Below are positions 31,794-39,882 of a stretch of 64,000 nucleotides of DNA, in pieces (the first letter of the stretch is position 1; every line of letters starts with the position of its first letter). Both the position numbers and the translations under genes were made by a program. This stretch comes from CAYNLG01 sp964397995 (lineage in GTDB: Bacteria; Planctomycetota; Phycisphaerae; FEN-1346), in contig CAYNLG010000010.1 of the NCBI GenBank assembly GCA_964397995.1, forward strand, positions 1-64,000. The letters are read 5' to 3'. Under the pieces are notes generated by a model. It saw only the letters and a program-made list of their open reading frames with translations, was not told the origin of the DNA and ran no database searches.

Positions 31794-32558
31794 CTACTCG
31801 CGGCGGGCCACCAGGATCAGGTCGTTGCTGGTCGCCGGGTCGAACGGCTTCGGCTCGTACCCGCCGTACCACTGGAACCGGACGTAGCCGACGCCGCCGG
31901 CCGCCTGCTCCAGGTCCGGCTGCTCGACCGCCCACGCCCGGGCGTGCGACTCGAACTTGGACCATGCGCCGGCCTGCTTCTCCAGGACCACCAGGTCCAG
32001 GTCGCACAGGCGGCGGACCTTGCGGAAGACCTTCAGGAACAGGATCTCCCGGTCCTCCACCTGCCGCACCCGCGGGCCGCGCACCTGGTTCGCGCCCTCC
32101 GGGATGCGGGCGTAGTTGAGTGTGTGGAGCACCACGACGCCGCCCGGCGTCGTGGCGTCGTACATGGCCCGCACGGCCTGGCGGACCCGCTCTGCCGACC
32201 CCGCGAGCGGCAGGCTGTTGCCCGTGCAGACGACGGCGTCGAACGGCCCGCCCAGGGCCTCGGCGCCCAAGTCCGTGAAGTCGGCCACCTCGAAGCGGAT
32301 GCGGCCGCCGGCGGTATCGCGGCGGGCCCGCTCGATCATCGCCGGCGAGGCGTCCGTGCCGACGACCTGAAGCCCCCACCGGGCGAACAGCCGCGCGTGC
32401 TGCCCCGTCCCGCAGGCACAGTCGAGCACCCGCCGGGCCGAGACGCTCCCGAAGACCCGCTGGAAGAACGGGGCCTCGTGCGGGAGCCGGTGCTCCCAGT
32501 CGACGAGGATGTCGTAGTAGGCGGCTGCGGTGTCGAAAGCGGCCTGGACGTCGGGCAT
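31794..32558 (-). CDS. Class I SAM-dependent methyltransferase
   Basis: The 254-residue protein has the SAM-binding motif I VLDCACGTGQ (44-53), an acidic motif II strand ending in GTDAS, and FDAVVCTGNSLPLA as motif IV. The C-terminal third is a beta-rich region typical of small-molecule methyltransferases. The substrate is unknown. The ATG at 32558 has GGGGA upstream and a promoter about 50 bases further. It is the first gene of a two-gene unit with the RidA-like gene. Confidence 0.85.
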   Translation of the reverse strand: MPDVQAAFDTAAAYYDILVDWEHRLPHEAPFFQRVFGSVSARRVLDCACGTGQHARLFARWGLQVVGTDASPAMIERARRDTAGGRIRFEVADFTDLGAEALGGPFDAVVCTGNSLPLAGSAERVRQAVRAMYDATTPGGVVVLHTLNYARIPEGANQVRGPRVRQVEDREILFLKVFRKVRRLCDLDLVVLEKQAGAWSKFESHARAWAVEQPDLEQAAGGVGYVRFQWYGGYEPKPFDPATSNDLILVARRE

Positions 32559-32606
32559 GGGCGGTTCCCCGGAGGACGAGTCGCGAGCCGGCGGCGCTCC
32601 CCCCCT

Positions 32607-32636
32607 ATTTTAGAGGCCCGCCTCATGCCGCCGCAA
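32607..32636 (-). promoter_or_regulatory. Promoter of the methyltransferase-ridA unit
   Basis: On the minus strand TTGCGG (32631-32636) and TAAAAT (32607-32612) are 18 bases apart. Confidence 0.5.
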
Positions 32637-32674
32637 GCCGAATGCGGCTTCACGTTGCCTCGGCCGTCTCGGCC

Positions 32675-32703
32675 TTGACACCGCCCCCCGCGGGCCCTAT
32701 TCT
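32675..32703 (+). promoter_or_regulatory. Strong promoter of tRNA-Leu
   Basis: A consensus TTGACA (32675-32680) and TATTCT (32698-32703) are separated by exactly 17 bases. The predicted start lies about 15 bases before the tRNA. Confidence 0.7.
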
Positions 32704-32724
32704 TCAGCGTGTCGGCACCGGCGT

Positions 32725-32815
32725 GCTCGGGTGGTGGAATTGGCAGACACGCTAGCTTGAGGTGCTAGTGGCCCCAAAAACGGCCGTGCAGGTTCAAATC
32801 CTGTCCCGAGCACCA
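32725..32815 (+). tRNA. tRNA-Leu (anticodon GAG), CCA encoded
   Basis: The acceptor stem GCTCGGG pairs perfectly with CCCGAGC. The anticodon stem CTAGC/GCTAG carries the loop TTGAGGT, giving anticodon GAG. A long variable arm marks it as a class II tRNA, and the T-arm reads CAGGTTCAAATCCTG. The 3' CCA is encoded. It reads CUC and CUU codons, the common Leu family in this GC-rich genome. Confidence 0.95.
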
Positions 32816-32865
32816 TGTTTCCGGCCGCCGGCAGTTCCGCTGACCTCCGCTCTGAAAGCCTGCCC

Positions 32866-33810
32866 ATGAAAGACCGCCCCTTCGGCGATACCGGCCTGCA
32901 CGTGAGCGAGATTGGCTTTGGCGCCTGGGCCGTCGGCGGCCGCATGTGGGGCGATGTCGACGATGCCGCCTCCCTGGCCGCCATCCGAGCCGCCCGTGAC
33001 CTCGGCACCACGTTCTTCGACACCGCCCAGGAATACGGCGCCGGCCACAGCGAGTCCCTCCTCGGTCGCGCCCTCGCCGACGACCCCGAGGCCGTCGTCG
33101 CCACGAAGGTCGGCAAGTGGTGGTACGGGGAGACGTTCGACACCTTCGGCCTCGACTGGACGCCCCAGTTCATCTCGGGCATGGTCGACGGGTCGCTCTA
33201 CCGCCTCGGCCGCGAGCGCATCGACCTCTACCAGCTCCACAACCCGGGCGTCGAGACGTGCGAACGTGACGAGACCTGGGCCGTCCTCGAGAACCTCGTC
33301 CGCTACGGCAAGATCCGCTTCTACGGGGCGTCGATCAGCAACGAGCGCGAGTTGGACCTGTGCCTCGCGCGCGGCTGCAAGGGCCTCCAGTTCGAGTACA
33401 GCGTCCTGCACCCGGAGCGGGGTGACTGGCTCCGACGCTGCGCCGAGGCCGGCGTCGGCGTCATCATCCGCACGCCTCTCGCCTACGGCGCCCTCGCGGG
33501 CAAGTACGAGCCGGGCTACGACTTGCCCGAGGACGACTTCCGCCACCCCGACAACTGGGGCGGCAAACGGTTCCGCCAGTACGTCGAGCAGGCCCAGGAC
33601 CTCCGGTTCCTCCAGCGCAAGGGCCAGACCATGGCCCAGGCCGCCCTCCGCTACGTCCTGGCCGAGCCGGACGTCAGCGTCGTCATCCCGGGCGGCAAGA
33701 CGCCCGAGCAGGTTCGAGACAACACCGCGGCCGCCGAGGGCTGTCTGACCGACGACGAAATCCAGCGGATTGCTGAGTGCCAGGCGGCTTGGGCCGCCGA
33801 GCAGCGGTAG
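32866..33810 (+). CDS. Aldo/keto reductase
   Basis: The 314-residue protein is an NADPH-dependent TIM-barrel oxidoreductase. The catalytic set is visible: D52 and Y57 in FDTAQEYG, K81 in VATKVG, and a His in DLYQLHNP; a C-terminal VIPGGKTPEQV segment binds the cofactor. It is close to the family of bacterial proteins once called auxin-induced or potassium-channel beta-like reductases; the substrate is unknown. The ATG at 32866 gives the normal N-terminus. An ATG using the last base of the tRNA CCA is in frame but rejected. It may be read from the tRNA promoter. Confidence 0.92.
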   Translation: MKDRPFGDTGLHVSEIGFGAWAVGGRMWGDVDDAASLAAIRAARDLGTTFFDTAQEYGAGHSESLLGRALADDPEAVVATKVGKWWYGETFDTFGLDWTPQFISGMVDGSLYRLGRERIDLYQLHNPGVETCERDETWAVLENLVRYGKIRFYGASISNERELDLCLARGCKGLQFEYSVLHPERGDWLRRCAEAGVGVIIRTPLAYGALAGKYEPGYDLPEDDFRHPDNWGGKRFRQYVEQAQDLRFLQRKGQTMAQAALRYVLAEPDVSVVIPGGKTPEQVRDNTAAAEGCLTDDEIQRIAECQAAWAAEQR

Positions 33811-33874
33811 CCGCGCCGTGGCCGACTCCCGGGACCGCGCGTCCCGTCATGTCTTGGCAGGAAGGAGGCCGCCC

Positions 33875-35170
33875 GTGCGCCGCGTCTGTTTCGCCCTCAC
33901 CGTGATGGCTTCCCTGGCGAGCCCTGCCCACGCCCAGCGGGGGCCCCGGCCCGTTCTCTCGACCTGGTTCGGCGGCCCGGGGCAGGACGGCTTCGTCGCC
34001 GCCGCCGTCTCACGCGACGGGTCCATCCTCCTGGCCGGGACGACGCCCGGCGCCGCTCACGACTTCACGCCCGCGCCGCGCGTGCGCCGCGGGGAGGGCG
34101 ATGGCGTGGCGCTCCGCCTCTCGCCCGGGGCGAACCGCGTCCTGGCCGTCGTCCGCATGCCCGGCCCGCTGACCGACGGCGATACCGACGCCAAGGGCGA
34201 CCTGCTCCTGGTCGGCCCGAAGGGCAGCCGCAAGCTCGACGCCAGCCTCGCCACCGACGCCTGGACGAGCGATGTCGGCGGCGAGGGTGCCCGCATCGCG
34301 CCCGGCCCCGACGGCGGCGCGGTCGTCCTCGCGGGCAAGACCGTCACCGTCCTCGGCGGCGACGGGGCCACGGTCGGTTCCTGGGAGGTCCAGGCCGAGC
34401 ATGCCGCCGACATCGCCTGCGACCCCAAGGCCGGACGCGTCTTCCTGACCGGCTCGAACACCAAGGGGAGCGACCCGAAAATCCACGTCGCCTACGTCCA
34501 CGCCTACGACATGCAGGGCATGCGGCAATGGGTGGCGTACGACCATTCGGTCGAGGCCCTTCAGGCCCTCGGCTCCACCGCCCCGACCGCGGGGGTCTTG
34601 GTCGTCCTCGGCGAGGACGGCAAACTTTACGTCGGCGGCACCGCCGGCGGCGGCAACCACATGTTCCGTAACGGCTCGGTCCAGCCCGACGAGCCGGTGA
34701 CCCTTGTCACGCCCGATAAGTACCAGCACCCCTACAATACTGGCGGCGCCCGCATCGGCTTCCTCGGCCGCATGGACCCCGCCACCGGCGTCACCGAGCG
34801 CGGCACGATGATGCTCGCGCGGACGCCCGACGGCGACCACGGCAACACGATGGTGCCGCTCGCGGTCACGGCTGACGCCCGCGGGCTCATCCACGTCGTC
34901 GGCCGCGCCGCCGCCGAACCGCCCGTCAGTCCCGGCATGCTCGGGAGCCACTTCAAGGGCGGCGGGGCATTCTTCTGGGTCCTCGGCCCGACCTTCGAGC
35001 GGGCCCTGGCCGCGAAGCCGGCCGGCGGCGAGGCGCACGCCGTCGCCGTCGGCAAGGGCACCATCGTCTGTGTCGGCGAGGCCGCTGCCGACCTCGCCCG
35101 CGTCAAACCCTTCCGTGCCGCGCCCGAGGGCACCGACGCCTGGGCCGTCGTGCTCAAGCTCGGACGCTGA
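33875..35170 (+). CDS. Secreted beta-propeller-like (SBBP-type) repeat protein
   Basis: The 431-residue protein has a signal peptide (about 1-21, ending in AHA) followed by about six repeats of a strand pattern with a glycine-rich turn, starting TWFGGPGQDGFVAAAVSRDGSILLAGTT, similar to SBBP (seven-bladed beta-propeller) repeats of planctomycete and myxobacterial exported proteins. No catalytic motif is seen. The GTG at 33875 has AAGGAGG seven bases upstream. It follows the aldo/keto reductase by 65 bases. Role unknown; possibly a surface or periplasmic binding protein. Confidence 0.6.
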   Translation: MRRVCFALTVMASLASPAHAQRGPRPVLSTWFGGPGQDGFVAAAVSRDGSILLAGTTPGAAHDFTPAPRVRRGEGDGVALRLSPGANRVLAVVRMPGPLTDGDTDAKGDLLLVGPKGSRKLDASLATDAWTSDVGGEGARIAPGPDGGAVVLAGKTVTVLGGDGATVGSWEVQAEHAADIACDPKAGRVFLTGSNTKGSDPKIHVAYVHAYDMQGMRQWVAYDHSVEALQALGSTAPTAGVLVVLGEDGKLYVGGTAGGGNHMFRNGSVQPDEPVTLVTPDKYQHPYNTGGARIGFLGRMDPATGVTERGTMMLARTPDGDHGNTMVPLAVTADARGLIHVVGRAAAEPPVSPGMLGSHFKGGGAFFWVLGPTFERALAAKPAGGEAHAVAVGKGTIVCVGEAAADLARVKPFRAAPEGTDAWAVVLKLGR

Positions 35171-35188
35171 CGGCCTGCCGCGCCGGCC

Positions 35189-35992
35189 TCAGTCCCGCCA
35201 CATGGGTGGCAGGCTCAACGTCTCCTTCGGCAGCGGCTTGGTGCACAGGAACCAGTCGTGGCAGGTATAGTCGCGGCCGGCCTGGGCGATCCGCTGGGCT
35301 GCCGTCCCGCACGAGCCCGGTGGCGGGACGATCACGTCCTCGCCCGGCATCCAGTTCGCCGGCGTGGCCACGTTGTGCGCGTCCCCGGTCTGGAGGGCGA
35401 CCACGAGCCGCAGCACCTCGTCCAGGTTCCGCCCCGCCGACGCCGGGTAGTAAAGCACCGAGCGGACGGTCGCCTTCGGATCGATGACGAAGACGGCTCG
35501 CACCGTTTCCGTGCCGCTCGACGCCGGGTGAACCATCCCGTACTTCCGGGCCACGTCTATCTTCACGTCCGCGATGACGGGGAACCGGACCCCGACGTCC
35601 TTCATGCCCTTGTACTCGATCCGCTGGATGGTGCGGAGCCAGGCGATGTGGCTGTAGTTCGAGTCGATCGAGAGACCCACCAGGCGGCACCCGATGGCTT
35701 CGAACTGGTCCTCCATCGTCGCGAAGGCCATGAACTCCGTTGTACAGACCGGCGTGAAGTCCGCGGGGTGGCTGAACAGCACCACCCAACTCCCTTCGAA
35801 GTCCTGGGGGAACCGGATTGGACCCTGGGTCGTCTCGGCGTCGAACGCCGGGGCCGTCTCGCCGATCAGGGGGAAGCGGCCGGCCGGCGCCGCGGCCTTG
35901 GTGCCGGGACCGCTGGCGGCCCCCATTAGGGCCAGGCCGCCCAGGATCAGCAGGGCCGACATCGTGTACTTCAGGTGCGCCGGATGGGACAT
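35189..35992 (-). CDS. Exported 1-Cys/archaeal-type peroxiredoxin
   Basis: The 267-residue protein has a signal peptide or N-terminal anchor (about 9-28), then a peroxiredoxin of the Prx6/archaeal subfamily with the peroxidatic C83 in HPADFTPVCTTEF and an Arg in the active site. The C-terminal extension has C244 and C250 in CHDWFLC, the arrangement used as resolving cysteines in archaeal hexadecameric enzymes. It reduces hydrogen peroxide and organic peroxides. An extracytoplasmic location is unusual for this subfamily, whose members are mostly cytosolic. AAGGAGG precedes the ATG. Confidence 0.88.
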   Translation of the reverse strand: MSHPAHLKYTMSALLILGGLALMGAASGPGTKAAAPAGRFPLIGETAPAFDAETTQGPIRFPQDFEGSWVVLFSHPADFTPVCTTEFMAFATMEDQFEAIGCRLVGLSIDSNYSHIAWLRTIQRIEYKGMKDVGVRFPVIADVKIDVARKYGMVHPASSGTETVRAVFVIDPKATVRSVLYYPASAGRNLDEVLRLVVALQTGDAHNVATPANWMPGEDVIVPPPGSCGTAAQRIAQAGRDYTCHDWFLCTKPLPKETLSLPPMWRD

Positions 35993-36112
35993 GGGAAGCC
36001 TCCTTGGGCTGGAACGCGTAAACCGTTGCCTATCCCCTTATCCTTGGGCGCGCGGGGGGCACAGGTCAAGGTGGCCGCCAGAATGCCGGCGCACGAGAGC
36101 GAGGGGTGTGGG

Positions 36113-37507
36113 TCAGACGGCGGCTCGCCGCGCCCGAAGCCACCGCGCCCCGGTAGCCAGGACCAGCCAGAATGCGACCGCGCCGGCGGCAATGAGGAAG
36201 ACCGGCAAACCGCCCCACATCGCCAGCAGCGGGATGGCCGCGCTGGTCCACAGGCCGCCCCCCATGAACGGCTCGTGCAGGAGCTGTTTCGAGGCGAACG
36301 CGTCGGCCGCCGGCGTTTCGTAATCCGGGTCGACCGCCCTGAGCAGGAGCAGCCCGGTGGCCGTCACGCCCATCGACTGGCCGAGCTCGGCAATCGACCG
36401 CTCGAACCAGGCGTCCGGCAGCAACCGTCGCGCCAGCACCGTCACGCAGAAGACGTTCCACGCGATGGCCGCCGCGACGATGACCGCGAAGGGCCAGAAC
36501 TGGGCGACCACGGCCTCGACCCGGATCGTCGCGATGGCCGCCACCACCAGGAAGTCGAGCGCCGTGTTCTGCACCCGCCTCATCAGCCCCGCGTCGATCA
36601 GGTTGTGCCGGTCGAAGTGGTCGAGGAAGCCCTGGACGACCAGCCCCCCGAGCATACAGAGCGGAAACAGGGGGAAGCTCTTGATGAGGACGTACAGGGT
36701 CGTCTCCTCGCGGGCTGCCGCGCCCAGGTCGGCATGCACCGCCCGCTCGACCGCCCACGCCGCTTCCTTCAGCAGCACGCCGATCAGGACCGCCAGGCCG
36801 ATGACGACGACATGGAGTGTCAGGGCCCCGATGGCGTCGGACGAGACGGTCAGCATGCCCGCGGGCCGGCGCTTCTCGATCGGCACGACGCCGGACCGCT
36901 CCGCCGGCGAAAGGTCCGCCGGCTTCTTGCCGAGCGCCAGGTACCCCCGCCGGGCGGCCCAGTTGATGAGAACCATGCCCACGACGATTGCGCTGGTGAC
37001 GCCCGCCGTGGCGCTCGCCAGGGCCAAGTCCTTGCCTTCCGGCCAGCCCTGGGCCTCGAACGTCCGGGCCAAGCCCCCCGCCGTCCCGTGTCCGCCCTCG
37101 AAGCCGACCGGTATCAGGCCGCCGAACATCGGTCCGACGCCGAACAGCGGTCCCAAGAGCAGCAGGACGAGGCCGACACCGACCACGTACTGGCCCCACG
37201 CGACGATCTGGCCGTAGGCGAGCTGCGGCCCGGCCCGCCGCCACAGGTCGCGCATGCGCGGCAGGGCCTGGCCGAGGAAGAGACACGCGAAGACGATGTT
37301 GATGAGCAGTCCCGGCAGCCGTCCCCAGCCGGCCGTCCACGCCTCCGGCACGGGCCGCCCCGCGTGCGATGCCGCCTGCAGCACTATCAGGCCCACCAGC
37401 CCCGCGATGACCGACGAGGGCAGGTACAGCCACTGGAGCAGGGCCACGCGGCTCCGCAGGAGGTACCCGACGTAGAGCAGCAGGCAGAGGCCGATGAACG
37501 ATTCCAT
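36113..37507 (-). CDS. gltS: Sodium/glutamate symporter GltS
   Basis: The 464-residue protein has ten or more hydrophobic segments and the hallmark pore-loop motif GFEGGHGTAGGL, found in GltS-type sodium:glutamate symporters; a second related loop region (ASATAGV) follows. It imports glutamate with sodium ions across the inner membrane. The length is above E. coli GltS (401). It lies 15 bases after the kinase-fold gene and is probably transcribed with it. Confidence 0.88.
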   Translation of the reverse strand: MESFIGLCLLLYVGYLLRSRVALLQWLYLPSSVIAGLVGLIVLQAASHAGRPVPEAWTAGWGRLPGLLINIVFACLFLGQALPRMRDLWRRAGPQLAYGQIVAWGQYVVGVGLVLLLLGPLFGVGPMFGGLIPVGFEGGHGTAGGLARTFEAQGWPEGKDLALASATAGVTSAIVVGMVLINWAARRGYLALGKKPADLSPAERSGVVPIEKRRPAGMLTVSSDAIGALTLHVVVIGLAVLIGVLLKEAAWAVERAVHADLGAAAREETTLYVLIKSFPLFPLCMLGGLVVQGFLDHFDRHNLIDAGLMRRVQNTALDFLVVAAIATIRVEAVVAQFWPFAVIVAAAIAWNVFCVTVLARRLLPDAWFERSIAELGQSMGVTATGLLLLRAVDPDYETPAADAFASKQLLHEPFMGGGLWTSAAIPLLAMWGGLPVFLIAAGAVAFWLVLATGARWLRARRAAV

Positions 37508-37522
37508 GGACAGACGCCTCCC

Positions 37523-38278
37523 TCAGCGGGTTCCCAGCCAGACGAGTACGTGCCGCCGCAGGTCCCGGAGCGGCGCCGCCACCAGCCGGTGCAGGTCCAG
37601 GAACCACGGCCGCACCAGGCCCCGCGCGCGCTCCGCATCGGTGAGCTGCTCCGGGGCGTACCGCCGCTTCAGCTTCTCGACGTGGTACCGGTCGGCCTCC
37701 TGGAAGAGGCGCAGGAGCGGCCGGGTCAGCCAGTCCGTGAGCGGCGACCGGATCGGCGCGTAAGCGATCTGGAAGTCGATCAGCAGGGGCCCGCCGTCGT
37801 CGCCCACCAGCACGTTATCCGGCTTGTTCATGTCCACGTACGCCATGCCCCGCGCGTGCACCGCCGCCACGAGCGCCTCCAGCCGCGCGAAGAAGTCTGC
37901 CGCCAGCCGTTCCCCCGGCGCCAGGTCCAGCAGGTCCTTGCCCTCCGCCCAGGCGTGGACGACGCCGCTCCGGTCCAGCCGGCCCAGCAGGCGCGGCACA
38001 CGGTCGCAGTCGGCCAGCAGCCGGTGGTGGTGGATCTCACGGGCCGCCATCAGCTCGCCCGCCCATCCGAGCGGCAGGGTCAGGAAGGGCTCGGTGTGGT
38101 AGTGCTTCAGCACCGCCCGCGTCCCGTCGTCGGCCACGTACCGGCCGGTGGCCGCGAAGAAGTCCTGCTTCAGGACCTTCTCCAGGTGGAAGCGGCGGCC
38201 GTCAAGGTCGAAGTGCAACCGCGGCATGCGGCCGCGGAGGAGCCGTTTCGGTACGCGTCCCTGTTCCTTACGCGCCAT
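37523..38278 (-). CDS. Protein-kinase-fold protein (Kdo/lipopolysaccharide kinase-like)
   Basis: The 251-residue protein has a kinase-like fold: an ATP-anchoring Lys in AVLKHYH, the catalytic loop YVDMNKPDNVL with Asp and Asn, and a metal loop LLIDFQIAY where DFG reads DFQ. This resembles the WaaP/KdkA sugar kinases and RIO-type kinases more than Ser/Thr kinases, so a role in lipopolysaccharide core or small-molecule phosphorylation is plausible. The ATG at 38278 lies nine bases from the end of its -10 box and has no ribosome-binding site. Confidence 0.6.
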   Translation of the reverse strand: MARKEQGRVPKRLLRGRMPRLHFDLDGRRFHLEKVLKQDFFAATGRYVADDGTRAVLKHYHTEPFLTLPLGWAGELMAAREIHHHRLLADCDRVPRLLGRLDRSGVVHAWAEGKDLLDLAPGERLAADFFARLEALVAAVHARGMAYVDMNKPDNVLVGDDGGPLLIDFQIAYAPIRSPLTDWLTRPLLRLFQEADRYHVEKLKRRYAPEQLTDAERARGLVRPWFLDLHRLVAAPLRDLRRHVLVWLGTR

Positions 38279-38286
38279 GGCCGCGC

Positions 38287-38315
38287 ATCCTAGGCGTGCC
38301 CCCGCGGGGCGTCAA
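38287..38315 (-). promoter_or_regulatory. Promoter of the kinase-gltS unit
   Basis: On the minus strand TTGACG (38310-38315) and TAGGAT (38287-38292) are 17 bases apart. The transcript would begin about two bases before the ATG, so it is nearly leaderless. Confidence 0.55.
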
Positions 38316-38422
38316 GCGCCCGGCTCTGCGTCCGGCTCCGCGCCCGCCCGGCGCTTGCCACTGGGTGCCCGGCCGCGCACCGTTGGTCCGGAGAGGGCAC
38401 GGTCGGCTCGAGAGGAGCCTGG

Positions 38423-38914
38423 ATGAACCGGCGCGAATGTCTGCGATCCATCGGATGGGCCTGCGTGCCCGACCTCGGCGGCTGTGCCGGCGCGGGGCAG
38501 GGCGGCAAGCCGCGGGACGATGCGCCAGCCGCCGAGACCGCGCCAGACCCTCAGGCCGTCGCCTACTGCGGCGTCGACTGCGAGACCTGCGACATCTACA
38601 AGGCCCCCGTGCATCTCGACGCCGAGGCCCTGGAGCGGGCCCACGCCTCCTGGACCCAGACCGCTCAAGAGCACTGGCGCATGGAGACACGGGACCCGGC
38701 CATCCTGAGGTGCCGCGGCTGCCGCGTCGAGGAGGAGCCCCTTTTCAAGGGCTGCCGCCAATGTCGCATCCGCCGGTGCGTGCGGAAGCGCGGCCTGGCG
38801 AGTTGCGGCCAGTGCGCCGACTGGCGGACGTGCAAGCGGCTGGGGGGCCTCCTTGCGGACTGTCCCGAGGCCCGCGAACCCCTCGAGCGCATCGCCAAGG
38901 CGGCCGGCACGTAA
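38423..38914 (+). CDS. DUF3795-like cysteine-rich protein
   Basis: The 163-residue protein has a short N-terminal stretch with MNRR and an LGGC lipobox-like site, a 30-residue Ala/Pro linker, then a Cys-rich domain beginning AYCGVDCETCDIYKA with further CxxC pairs (RCRGCR, GCRQCRIRRC, CGQCADWRTC). This matches DUF3795 proteins, which are thought to bind metal and have no known function. The N-terminus is ambiguous between lipoprotein and cytoplasmic. GAGGAG precedes the ATG. Confidence 0.72.
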   Translation: MNRRECLRSIGWACVPDLGGCAGAGQGGKPRDDAPAAETAPDPQAVAYCGVDCETCDIYKAPVHLDAEALERAHASWTQTAQEHWRMETRDPAILRCRGCRVEEEPLFKGCRQCRIRRCVRKRGLASCGQCADWRTCKRLGGLLADCPEAREPLERIAKAAGT

Positions 38915-38924
38915 CGACCGCGTC

Positions 38925-39695
38925 TCAGCCCCGCCGCCGCGCGACCAGCGCCGCGACGCCGGCCAGCAGCAGCGCCAGCGTTCCTGGCTCTGGCACCAGC
39001 CGGACGTAATCCACGCGTTCGGTCCCGAAGAGCGACTGGACGCCGCCGGCGTCGTAGGCGTAGTGGGCGAACTCCAGGCACACCCCCACCAGCGGCGCCT
39101 CGTTCACCTCCGTGATCAGTGGGTTCCCGTTCCAACTGATCTGCAGCGTCTTGCCGACGCGGCTCACGGCAATGGTCGCGCTGCCCGCGGCGCTCAAAGA
39201 ATCGTACCCCGAGTCCACGTCCTGCGAGGGCGTCCCGAGCCAGTACTGTCCCGTGTGCGTCAGCCACGGGTCGTGGGCCCCCGCGAAGGCCAGCCAGTTG
39301 TCTGCCGCGGGCAGGCCCGGCCCGGTCATCAGCCATGCCAGGACGTTCTGCATGGCCGCGTCGCTGCCTTCGGCGTTCCACGCCAGACGCGCTTCGAAGG
39401 CGAAGTCGCCCGTCGCGGGCACCGACCGGCACAGGTACGCCTTCGCCCACGGGCCGCCGCTGCCCGCGTTGACCATCGTCGGGTCAAGGTCAGAGACCTG
39501 GAGCCAGCCGCCCGTTTCGGCGGCCGTCCAGCCGTCGGCGTCCTGGAGAGTGACCGTCCACGCCGGGTCGAGGGCACTGTCGCCGAACTCGTCGCGCAGG
39601 AGGAACCCGGCCCGGGCGGGCGCCGCCGACCCCGCCACCAGACCCGCCAGCACCAGCAGTCCTGCACCTGTGCGTCGCATGCGGCGCGTGTCCAT
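38925..39695 (-). CDS. PEP-CTERM anchored secreted protein
   Basis: The 256-residue protein has a signal peptide (about 1-28) and ends in the PEP-CTERM signature VPEPGTLALLLAGVAALVARRRG: PEP motif, hydrophobic helix, Arg cluster. Such proteins are processed by exosortase and are linked with extracellular polysaccharide. The body is beta-rich with GDFAFEARLAW and TIAVSRVGKTLQISWNG, like a concanavalin-type lectin/glucanase fold of about 190 residues. No exosortase is in this window. The ATG at 39695 begins the signal peptide; an in-frame extension to 40193 runs through another gene and is rejected. Confidence 0.82.
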   Translation of the reverse strand: MDTRRMRRTGAGLLVLAGLVAGSAAPARAGFLLRDEFGDSALDPAWTVTLQDADGWTAAETGGWLQVSDLDPTMVNAGSGGPWAKAYLCRSVPATGDFAFEARLAWNAEGSDAAMQNVLAWLMTGPGLPAADNWLAFAGAHDPWLTHTGQYWLGTPSQDVDSGYDSLSAAGSATIAVSRVGKTLQISWNGNPLITEVNEAPLVGVCLEFAHYAYDAGGVQSLFGTERVDYVRLVPEPGTLALLLAGVAALVARRRG

Positions 39696-39770
39696 TGGTC
39701 TCGTCCCCTCGTGGTGCAGCCGGCCCGTTGTTCCGTTCGGAGAGCCGCGCGGCGTGCGCCAATCCAAGCG

Positions 39771-39813
39771 AAAGGGGCCGCGCCCGCCTGATGCAGGCAC
39801 AGCCCCGGGCGCG
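39771..39813 (-). terminator. Terminator-like hairpin after the prepilin-like pair
   Basis: CGCGCCC/GGGCGCG stems (39779-39785 and 39807-39813) enclose a GCCTG-ATG-CAGGC hairpin. On the minus strand the structure is followed by CCCCTTT. It separates the prepilin-like genes from the PEP-CTERM gene. Confidence 0.4.
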
Positions 39814-39882
39814 TTCTCCCTCGTCCACGAGCACTTTACCTCGGAATCCGCGGAAGTCAAACGTCTTTGTCCGGGATTCCGG

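Noticed and set aside
32815..32865. Aldo/keto reductase start at the ATG formed with the tRNA CCA
   Set aside because: It would overlap the tRNA 3' end and add 17 residues not seen in the family; the ATG at 32866 gives the normal N-terminus.
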